The position numbers and the translations under genes were made by a program. From Phyto melanocephala (lineage: Eukaryota; Arthropoda; Insecta; Diptera; Rhinophoridae), in assembly GCA_941918925.1 (NCBI GenBank), contig OW799235.1:39020701-39084700 (forward strand): a stretch of DNA of 64,000 bases, in the 5' to 3' direction. Below are positions 37,101 through 49,100 of the stretch, piece after piece (the first letter of the stretch is position 1; each line of letters starts with the position of its first letter). The notes beneath the pieces were generated by a model, which ran no database searches, was not told the origin of the DNA, and saw nothing but the letters and a program-made list of their open reading frames with translations.

Positions 37101-40100
37101 TAATTTTTTATAATTGATTTAAAAATTTTTAATGTATGTTTTTCTTGATTAACTTATTTTATAATATAGTCTGTAAGGAAATATTCCATAGACTTTAAAT
37201 TCAAATAAATAAATAAATAACGCTTGATATGAAGCTTAAATGGACGCACCATATTAAAAAAAAGGAAACTGAACTCAATTTGAAATACAATAAAATTAAA
37301 TGGCTTTTTGGTAGAAACTCTAAAGTATCGATTGAAAATAAGCTCCTTATATACAATCAAATTTTAAAACCAGTTTGGACTTATGGAATCCTAATGTGGG
37401 GATGTGCTACTAAGAAACAAATAGAAATCATCCAACGCGTCCAAAATAAAATTCTAAAAAACATAGTGAACGCACCTTGGTACATCAGAATTGATAATCT
37501 ACATAGAGACCTCGGAGTAATGAAAGTTACGGAAGTGATAAAACTGTTTGCAACTAAGCTGTTAACAGAATGCAGTGTCACATAAACCCAGAAGCTTCTA
37601 TCTTAAGCAACGAAGAAAACTACACAAGAAGACTACAGAGAACTAAGCCACATGATTTAGCGGCAGATATTGCTTAACTTCAATGAGACAGAAAAAAATT
37701 ACTTGTTGGTCATATAGACTAGGTGTAATAAAATGAAATGTATATGTCTGTATAATCCTTTATCATTTCAAAAAATAAAAAAAATAAAAAATTACAGACT
37801 TTTGTATCCATATAAACATAATATGATTTTAAAATAAAGCGTTACACAGTGGGGGCGCTAAACAGGGTAACCTATATTGGCATAATTAAATTTACCAGAA
37901 ATCTATATATGCGAAGTTTCATTATACATCTAAAATATGAGCTTTTTAGTTTCATTCACAATAAATTTTCTGAGAAGTGGGCTTGAAAGTAGTCGTGTCA
38001 AAGTAGTTTCTGCTGATAAATTTAACCTAGATATTTCAATCCTTTATTCTTCCTTTATTCTTCCACAATCTTTGTCCATAAAGAAATTATATGAATTTAA
38101 GATAAAGCGTTATATGAGAGGTAGGCGTTTAAGTGAGCGTGTCATTTAATTTTTATATACCGATTAAGCCCGTTTCAATACCAAACAAACCTTGTGTATA
38201 CGAAATATTCTGGCAAAATTTTACCCCTCTAACAGACGGACGGACATACCTAGATCGTCCTAAAATGATACCAGGACTCAATATATAAATAATATATTAC
38301 AAACGGGATGACAAAATGAATATACCCCCACCATTTCTTTGGTAGAGTAAATAAATACATAGTTAGAAAAAAGTTATATCTTCAGCTTAAAAAATCATTT
38401 AGAACCAGATTATTCTCGAATGGATCGACTAGTACATACTATTATATAGTCTATAATCGATATTTGTAGTAAAACCATAGTAAGTAATTATAAACTATGT
38501 ATAATATACGTTCATGTTGAGATATATCTCACCGTGCAAGAAAAAAATCAAGGTTAAAATGCAGTAACACAGAAAGAAACAATATCATTCTGTTAAATTC
38601 AATGAATAGCAATTATACTTTATATTAAAAAAACACACATGGTTTTATCTAGAACAATACAAGTAGATACTATTGTGCATAAAAATCAATTAAAAATTAA
38701 TTTATAGCTAAACATTATCTCACAAAAGCGATTAAACGGGTCAAGAACCAGCTCAAGTACTTTGGTCATCGACATTTTTATTTGGCTTTAAAACAAAACT
38801 ACTTTTCTCGTATGTAGATCATAAAAAAGTACGAAAGAATACAATCGCTGTTTATGGTATGTATTTTTATTTGTAATAAAAAATTACTGGAAAAATAAAT
38901 CGATAACGTTTTTATTATTGTGTTCTTTTATATTAATTATGTTTAAAAAAAATATAATTTTCACTGTTTATATGAACATATACAATTGACGGTCATGTAT
39001 TATTTAGTTGCGATTATAAAAACAAATTGTGTATGTGTATATTGTATAAAATTGTATTTACTACAGGAAAACAATTCTTTAATATGTCAAATTGTTATTT
39101 AAAGTTTTTATTTATTAGCAAAAATGTAGAAAAAAAATTAAAATATTAAAAATAAATTTAAATTCGATATTTTTAAATGGATTGTTTATTTCATTTTCAA
39201 ATCGTTCATTTAGTATAATTGACATTAAAAAAAGCTTTGTTTTCTGTGTTCTATATAGTAATCGTGTTTGGATGATGAATATAAAATGCTTATAATCCAT
39301 CACTACAAATATAGAAAGAGTTTCCAAAGTAATGCCAAAATGTGCATTCAAACAATTTCCCACAATAGAAAATTTTTTACTCTATAATGAAGCACGGTGA
39401 ATTACATTGGCGAAGACATATTTTTCTATGTGTAGCTAAAACCCACCCAGATCATTTCTAACAAGGTAGCTTTGATCTAACTTGAGTGTCCTTTAAAATA
39501 TTTTTATTATTATAACTTCATAATGAAATTTATTTTTTTAGTTACTAACTTCTTAATACTTTTAACATTCTGTTAAATACTGCCAAAAAAAAAACAAAAA
39601 ACTTTCTCTTCTTTAAATAAAAATATACTGGGAACATTAAGATTTTAACATGCTACATTTAAATGCATTTTCATTTCTTTCTATCGGGCTCAGATTTTTT
39701 TATGGGCATGACTTATATTTATCCTCAATGAAGCTGATACATTTCATCATGACTTGATAACGATTTGACCCAGTTTGATCAACTGAGGTGGTAAGGGTAT
39801 ATATAGCTTTGTTATTCTGTTTGAAATTTCTAAAATATTCATTTCCGACCCCACAATCTAAATATTTTCAGAAAATTATGAATATGAGAGTCGAATGAGC
39901 ATTGTCCGTCTTTCCGTGTGTATATTGAAATCAGTTTTTTGAATTCCCCTACATCACCTAGACCTGTGTGTAGTATCAGACAATCAGAAATATTTAGTAG
40001 CAGATTGATATTGAAAATTAGTATAATCGACTTATAACTTTCTGAGATATGAGCAAATAAACAGGACATAAATTAATTTTTTCAGATAATTTATAGACAC

Positions 40101-43100
40101 GTTTGTAACTAATTATAGATAAATTATGCCTTGGACAAATCAGTTAACAACCGGCAAATATTTTTGCCTATATAATTTTGAAAAATATATCAAGTTACTA
40201 AAGATCCTAAATAATTTTTATGCACCATAAAAAATAAACAAACAAACAGTCCGTAGTCTTGAAATTTGTTCTAAGAAAATTTACAAATCGGTAAGAAACT
40301 AACGGAGATACAAGTTTTAAAATTTTTTATATGTTAAAACTATTTCGATCGCACATAGAATACATTGTATTATAAACAGGATAAAATTAAAGATATGTAA
40401 CTCTTAAAAAAAACAAATTCGGTATAGCCAAATATAGCACTCCAACTTGTTCCTGATTTAATTGATATATATATATTTAAAAAAGTATACAGATATGGAT
40501 ACATGTTAAAAAAATATTTTTTTATTATTATTTTTAAATATTAATTTAATAGACTACACCATTTTTCATTGAAATCGAGAAAATTCCAATTGAAATTGAG
40601 AATTTCAGTTTGAAATTGAGAAAATTCCAAATGAAAATGAGAATTTCAAATTCAAATTGAGAAAATTCCAAATAAAATTAAGAAATTTTAATTTGAAGAT
40701 GAGAAATTTCCAAATGAAAAAATATATATGTGCATACATAAGTACATACGTATTTAAAAATCAATAAAGTTTTTTTTATAAATTTGAAATATTTATGTAC
40801 ATTGTGTCAGTCTGTCAGACAGTCGTAGAGGTTCGTTTAAAGCTGACAGCGCAAATGAGTTGATCTTGATAGATGGTAATAGTTAAGGATTGAGTTATTG
40901 GAACTTGTATTGGTTTGTGACATAGCTTTCTGCCACAATCACCTACAATTTATTTTTGAAAACACTCCAGCCACACTTTTACGATTGAACCCCTACTTGC
41001 CAATGCTTTCAAATTGAAATTCTTAATTTCATTTGGAATTTTCTCAATATAAAATTGAAATTCTCAATTTCAATTGGAAATTTCTCAATTTCATTTGGAA
41101 TTTTTTCAATTTCAATTAGATTAGATTTATTTATTCTTCAGAATCTGTTAATAATGCAAAGTCTTATTGAAATTTAAAACATTCGTCCAGCAGCCATTAA
41201 GCCTTACAATGAATTCTATTTTGAATAATTTGCTCATTTATTGTAACACTGGTAATAAAATTATGATTATAAGGTCGTTAAAAACAAAAGAAATTAGTCA
41301 ATTAAAAAGTTTTAATTAATTATCTACAATACTTTTCACCAGCTAATATTGAATGATGGCGGTAAAAATTATGATGATGATGATGTTTGCTTAATACGTT
41401 TTTAGGTCATTCTTATTTTAATTTTAATAATTTTCCATTGAAACGAGCATGGTTTTTCGCTGAATAATGGTCGAAGATGATGATTTCGTTGATTTACATC
41501 CGTTGGCCAGTCCGTATGTTCATTACAGACAGACATTCAGTCAGTTCGCAGTGGGCGTTTTGCCAAACATTATTTTATTAGTTAATAATTCTATTGCTCT
41601 TGTGTAGCTTTTTTTGTATGTCGCTGGTTTTTAAAAATTTAATTTAATATACATATATTTTAGTATGTATTTGGAATATGGCTTCTGAGAATTAATACGT
41701 ACACCGCCATTAGCGTAGGTAGAAACTTTTTGGGCGGTTAAAGTTCCTCTAAATCATATTTAGGACATGATATGGACAACGTGATCACAATTGGCTACCG
41801 TGATCTTGTAATATAACACCTTTAGACTTTTTTCTTATGAACTTTGAGAAAGATAAGGTCTTTGCCAATAGCTCACAATCGATTCAAGACCCCAAATACA
41901 GAATTCATTAAGTTATCGAATACATAAATCAGCAAATGTTCGATTGGTGGTGGAAAGTTATGAAAATTATAAAGCCATACTCGGAGCCATGGCGATCATA
42001 TAGCTGACGTTGTTTTCTATTATTAATGACATACATACGTTGCTCGTTACAATTAAATATGCATCCAATGTTTTGCTTACAAATCAAATTGAAACCTCTT
42101 ATTGGAGGACCCTCTATTTTAAAAATAAAGTATTTTAACATAAAGCTGTCGACCCCCACCAGGACACTGGTTTAACTACGTTAATATATACAAGTTGACG
42201 CATGCATGCATACATACTTATATGAACGTAGGTCAGCCGAAAAGGTACGGCCTATAATTAAGTCGGCGGCAGTAATGTTATTACTTTCATCTGTAGATGC
42301 ATGAATGAGAAAGGCAAAAGAAATATTCGAGTGCAACATTCTCTATATATTCTCTCTACCTATCTCGCCCATAAAATCAAACAGGGATTGCAAAATTTCT
42401 AAAATTGTACATTTTTGATACTGTTTAAACTCAAAGAGTACAGCGGTACACCATTGGCTTATTTAGTATAATTAAAGAATCGCCCCAATTTTAGTAATTT
42501 CATACGGCAACTTATCATTGTTGCTAATGTTAATATATAAATATCTTAAACTGTTCGAATATTAGCGATTTCTGGGCAAATGTTTTTTTTTAAGAGACAA
42601 ATGAATTCATGTTTTCAGAACTAACTAAAATTGTAAGAGGAATATTATCCGTTTCATATTCATTAGCAAATGTATAAATTATCTCTTCTTAGCAAAATGT
42701 AATTAAAACCAAAGAGAGATTTAGACTACAAACTAAAACACTTTGCAAACAAAGGATTAATTGAATTCACTTAGTTGGAATTGTCATGATATTAATATTT
42801 CCAGTTTGTTATTATCAAAATTAAAATCATGATCTCGAAATGATTTAAAAGCTAGTACGTAGTACCTTAATTTTCTTTATAGCTTATACACATCCAGTAC
42901 TAAATTGATTTTTTTAAATTTTATCACAAATGAAATTAAACTCTCTTTTTTTAATTCTTAATAAATCTAGATAAAAATAACATCAATTTAGAAGAAATGT
43001 GTTTTAGTACAATAAAATTAAAAAAGTACAACGTTGACGCTTTTTGGTACAATTTTTTTTTTCATTTTTGGTTTATTTTGACTTTTTATTAACTTTATCT

Positions 43101-46100
43101 AATTAAAAGCTTCATCATAATTTAATATCTTGGAAAATAGTTTGAATTTTTTTGCTCTGGTGAACTAGTCAGTAGTGTACCAGTATAGGTTCAATTCACG
43201 GTAGAAACTTTGGTATATTTGAAACTCCGCTCGGTTAACAAAATTATAATATAATCTGTAATTTTTTTTAATTTTTAAATCTTTATAAGCTGTTTGTTTA
43301 CAGTCAATATTTATAAAATATAGAAATCCCTTGTTTTACCCAGCAAAATATAATTATAGCGATAATTTTTGTACTAATATAAGTTTTGTTTATTTTTAAG
43401 AAGACGTTTTTAAAGACTACTTAAGTGTCGTTATAAATTTTAATATTTAAATAAAACCAGAAATTTTAATAGTTGTAAAACAATTGTTTACTTCTGTGAA
43501 AAATTATATTTATGCATGTATGTATGTTTATTTTATAATATGTACGTTATTTCGGCTTAATAAGCGGCTTATTGTTACTCGTTTAAAGAATCCCTTTACT
43601 TTTTTAATAAAAAGGCATCACTTACTAAAATGAAATAACATAAAACGTTTTGCCACTTCTATAAAGTAAAATGAATCCCAAAAGAAGAAATATAAAAATT
43701 TAATTTTTATGCAAGCTACAATAAACAAGGGCTTTTAAACTACTTTAAGTCTGCCATTTTTTATTTCGTTAGTATTTATATATATGATTACGAAATAAAA
43801 AATGATCAGACTTAGAGTCTACCGTTTCGCTTATTATTTTCAATTTTATTTTTTTAAGATGGTGTACCGCAAAACTGAAGCTCTGAAAAATCCCAATCAA
43901 AACTCAAGCTTTAATCACAGTTTAAAGTATATTTACATGAAATGTATATTATGCAAAAAAATAAATATAAACAAGTAAGAGTAAAATATATTAGGCCGTG
44001 CCGAATCTGATAAAACCCTTCACGATCATATACATGCATTCGTATAATCTCACATCGTAGCTGGTCAAGTCCTTTCATTTGATACCATAATTGAGGGGGT
44101 TCAAGAAGTTCAAGAAGTTTCTTTTGATACCATAATTGAGGGGGTTCAAGAAGTTACATTTTAAAATACCATATATAAACCCATATATAAATTTATTGTC
44201 AGCCATTTTGTAGTGGCGGCCAACATTAATTTTAATTTTTTTAAAGTGCTTATATTGCGCTAGTCAAATCCTTTCAGATGATACCAATATTGACTCTCTA
44301 GGTTGTGTAGAAGCCAAAAAAAATTGATTTTCGTTTGTAAATTTTTGGAATATATATTTAAAGAAAATTTTTGCCTATAAATTAACCGATTAAAGACTGC
44401 TTTATTCAAAATGTTTCACAAATATCTCCAGAGGCATAATATATCTACCAATAAATAGTAGCAGCAGTGCCCATGAATTATTCTATGGCTGAAAAATTTT
44501 AGTTTTGGTGGTAAAAATATGGCAAAAAACAGAGGCAGTCATGTTTATTTGAACATATCTCAGAAATTTATGGGGCGATTGTGCGATTGTGAAATCAACA
44601 CACGGACAGACGGTCAGGGCTTAATCGACTCCTGTATTCATAAGCTTTCTGAAAATATTTTATGGGGTCGGAAATGAAAATTGTAGAAATTAAATACCCT
44701 TGTGCACCACAGGTGAAGGGTATAATATACTTATTTTTTAAGCAAATAAAAAATTTAAACAGTTATACCACCGAAAAAAGTGTACAGACATGTGTTTTTT
44801 TTTTGTTTTTTTTTTTGCGAAAAACAAAATCTTTGAATATATTGTCTTTGAATTTTCTTTATTAGATTGTGGTGCGCATTAAAAGAACACAAGTGTTGAC
44901 GCTAACATACCTAATGTCCACTTAAGCATATATGTATGTATGTATGTATGTATGTTTATACAAAAATCTGTATTTTTCCTTTGATTATACAATTCAGAGA
45001 ACGGCATATTCGTAGATTCTTTTTGAAAGTGTATGTTAAAAAATTCGTTTTCGTTACTATTTCCATTTCGGCTAATTCGAATTTTAGCATATTTATTTAA
45101 TATATATTTTGCTTTAAACACATCGTAAATGTTAATAAAAACCTTGTTATTTGATTTCTTTTCTCACTGAAACCATGTCAATCTCTGTTGCATATGTTAT
45201 CAAACCAAACTAGACAAATGGACTACATATACATATATGCACATTAATTAAATAATTTTATATTTAATATGAAAATAAACAAGAGATATAATAAAAATAA
45301 ACAATAATATTTATTTTTGTTGGACATAATGTGTTTAACGTAGTTTACACGTAGCACGCGTTAAAATTATGTCTGTATACTTTGCGCATACTTTGTGGTA
45401 TAGAATTAGGTATTGACAAAAAAAAATATTCCACAGTATAGGGATTTAAAACTTTATATTTGTGATTAAATAAAAAGAATTTAAAAAAATTTCAGACGAA
45501 TTTAGAAGTTATTGAAATTTAGAAGTTATAGTCTATTAAAGTTTTTAGCGGCAGATAAGAGATGAGTTAAGAAAATGTTAAAATAAAAAAAACTGTTTTT
45601 AATTTTTTTATTTATTTAATTCAAATGTATAAGTTTTTACTTTAAATTCGTACTTGCCATATGAAATTCAGTATTTAAAAGATAAAAATCAGACGAAAAT
45701 ACAACCAAATTAAGAGTTTCAAATCTCGTTCTATGAATATTCTAAGAATATACAGCCAGGATATAATTTAGTAACGAATCAATAATATATCTTAATAAAG
45801 GTTAATCTGTTTTAAGGTTATCATACAGGAACTTCTAATTTTTATAAAAGATAATTAATTGGACATAGTATTATCATTTTTTGCACGAATGTGTGTTAAA
45901 ACAAGAAAGAGCGCTATTATCGTTTTGATAGAGAAAAACTTTTCCCGGATTTACGTCGAACAAACCTAATATTTGATAAAAACAAAAAATAAGATGGTGC
46001 AAAATACTATTGCAAAAACTCAAAATCGATTAATGTAGGTACATTGCATACATTTATTTGATACTAGCCTGAGCCTTACGACTTCGTCTGCGTAATTATC

Positions 46101-49100
46101 GGCACAAAAGGTATATATATAGATTCAGGTTGTAATATATCTATATGGCAAATTTCATTTGAATTCGTTTAGAAATTTTTCGCGTGATTGAAAAAAAAAT
46201 ATTAAAACATTTAAACATATATATGTATTTAGTTCCGTTCAGCCGTTTTTGCGTGATTGAGTAACAAACATACAAACATTTATTATATAATATGTATTAA
46301 TAAGAAACAATTTAATAAAAACTAAAATAAAACGATACCAGTAAAAATCTGCCTTCCAAACACTGATTGATATAACTCAAAACACACCGATAATGAAATA
46401 AAAAAAGTATTTGCAAAAAAAATACTGTTACAAAATAAGTTTGTTTTACTTTTTACTGAAATCTACATTAAGTATTACAGATTACTTTATATATAATTAA
46501 ATTTTGCATACCCTATTACTATAGTTACTTTTATAATTTTTACAAATTGTAAAACTTTTGTGAAAAAAATATGTGGAAAATTCTGGATCTGGATAAGTAA
46601 AAATATAAGTGAACACTAAGATGAATAAAATTATAGTGAACTACCTAATAATCTATTGAAATAAATAAACGTCCATAACGTAAATTAAAAAGTGCTAATT
46701 ATTATTTGCAATCAAAAGAATTCCGGTTTGGTAAATGTAAATAAACAAACGTTTTTAAAAGGTATAAACAAAACAATATAAAGTAATAACTTTTTTTTAA
46801 ATAAAACCAACTTGCGAGTATTTAAACACTAAAAAATTAAACCGATATTATATCATTTGTTGATAGGGTTTATAAGAAGAATTAATAAGTGTAAAATACA
46901 TCAAATTGCTAATATTTACATTCATTCACATTTATTACACATATCTGTATATAATTATGTATTTATATGTATGTATTTCAAAAGGACATCTGTATACGAG
47001 TATAGATATCGATATTTATGCACAACTGAACAAAGTTGACTCAGATCAGTGTAAACAGTTTTTATGCCCTTCACAGTGTGTTTGACGTTCCGAATGAAAT
47101 TTCTACAATTTTAATTTCCGATCCCATAAAGTATATAATTTCTGAAAGCTTATGATTGGGAGAGTCAATTAAGCTCTGTCAGTGTGTCTGTCTATCCGTG
47201 TGTATGTTGAAATCAACTTCCACAAATATTAGGGAGCATATTTGTATTGAAAATCAGAAAAATCGCTTTATAAACATCTGAGATATGATGAATAAACCTA
47301 GACCACCTCTTTTTTTACACCAATACAACTGGATGAACGTAGGTTCGAATCCCAGTCAGGACAAACAACATTTTTTTCCTATTTTTGTATTATTTCTTTA
47401 TTAATTTCTTTATTCATTATTTTTATCTTTTTTAAATTTTTTTTATTTTTTTATTGTAAACATACATAAACTCAATTTATAATTTTACAATAGAATGTTT
47501 TTAAGCGGATAAAGTAATCAGATGAATGGTGATACATACAATTGTTATTGCATGACAACACGTTGTGAAGGGTATATACGATTCGGCATGGTCGAATTTA
47601 GCACTCTTACTTGTTTTTTGCATCTTAATTGAAGGCATACATGTGAGTTTATTATTGTTCGAATAATTATTGTTATTGAAAACAAAACTGAATATAAAAT
47701 ATGTCTTCGTTTACATTGAACAAGTTTTCTTGCAGAAAGTTTTCATTTCTTCTTTTTTTTTCTTATTGTGAGCGAGAATAATTGAAAAGAATAAAAATCG
47801 GTATGTGTGTACTTTAAAATCGTTTTGTTTTGTCTCTCGTAATGCCAAATCTGACGTTGGGTGCGTATATAATAAATAAAATTTTATGCATTTTATGTTT
47901 CTGTGTAAACGTAAGAGCAAGTATAATGAAAAAAAAAACAAAAATTTTCGGAAGAAACACTTTTAATATAAACACAAACTAAAATAATACAGAAAAGAAC
48001 AATAAAAGAAGCAAACAAATAAAATGTGTAATTCAAAGTTCAATATTATTTTACGAGTATAAATATTTGTATAATTCATGTATTTGCTTCTAACGGCACT
48101 GTTTATAAAAATTATCAAAGGTTTGTAAAGGATTTAGAAACTGATTTTTTATGGAAATTCGATCATTTTTATGAATAAATCAGATAGCTTTTATGGTTGC
48201 ATTTTTCAATTAAACTTCTTACATAAATACATACATACATAGAGAGTATATAATGGATAATTTTAATCCATTTGCATTTTGAAAATTGAGAAAAAAAATT
48301 TGCGTAAGAGAATAAAATATTTATTTGTAGCGATAAATGAATGCTAGTCTGATGAGCTCAAATTTTATGATACAGTTTTCATCATTAATGCCCATCTTTC
48401 TCCAGTGGTCTTCCACGGCTAGAATTGTGACTGACTTGTCCCTGTACATGAGAAACTTCCACGATTCCCTCTGAATAGGTTTATACTCTCGCGTGTCATG
48501 TGGCACCGTCTTGTTAAAACCACTAGTCAACCAAGTTCGGATCTTCCATTTTATGCACAAAAAAACATTGCTTTTGAAGAAGAAGTCATTTAGTTTAGAA
48601 GTTTAGTTAGAAGTTTGATGTCATTTAATGCCAATATTGTCGGGGTTGAAGTAGGTACACTTTTTATTACTAAATTTGACCCACATATAAATTTATTGCA
48701 AACTTTTTATAGTGTATTATATTCTGCTAGAATATTCCCTTCTTTTTATATCTATATGGCTTTTTTCTATTGTCCAGAAGATTAAAAAAAATAGATTTTC
48801 GTTGGTTAATTTTAGGATAAACACCGAAGCATTTATATTTTTGTACTAATGTAAGTTTAAAACTGATTTATCAGTTTTCTCAGCAATAACTTTCAAGGCT
48901 ACGGCTTATTTATTTGGAGTTTTTAGCGTGTCCAAAATATTCATCAGAAACTTTAGTGACTTGGTACATTTAAAAAATGTGCTTTTATAAATTATGTTTG
49001 CTTTTATCAAGTATGCAAGTATGATTTTTATTGTAAAAGTATGACAAAAACCAGAAGCGGTGGTGTTTATATGCTTATATGTATATATTAAAAGTTATGG

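Larger units (their letters stand above)
35020..37790 (+). mobile_element. 5'-truncated jockey-like LINE with 11-bp target duplication
   Basis: ATTACAGACTT flanks both ends (35009-35019 and 37791-37801). The 3' end is an A-rich tail. Coding content is RT from the fingers to the C-terminus, but it is interrupted at about 36069-37219 by a second insertion. It is inserted in family B in Pka-C3 intron 1. Confidence 0.88.
34690..38347 (+). mobile_element. family B element split by a jockey insertion
   Basis: Left part has GTACTTTTATAGCACAAAGT and TTTAGTCTTACAATGAAACA. Right part has ATATATGCGAAGTTTCATTA, AACCTAGATATTTCAATCC, ACAGACGGACGGACAT and TACCCCCACCATTTCTTTGG. The jockey element sits at 35020-37790. 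Confidence 0.7.

Noticed and set aside
41690..42240. Patch with a 76-codon minus frame considered as a helicase or transposase relic
   Set aside because: No frame gives a conserved motif.
48321..48560. 79-codon minus-strand frame with a nearby QDGAT motif
   Set aside because: The motif is in a different, stop-containing frame and no second transposase block was found, so it is kept only as a possible trace.
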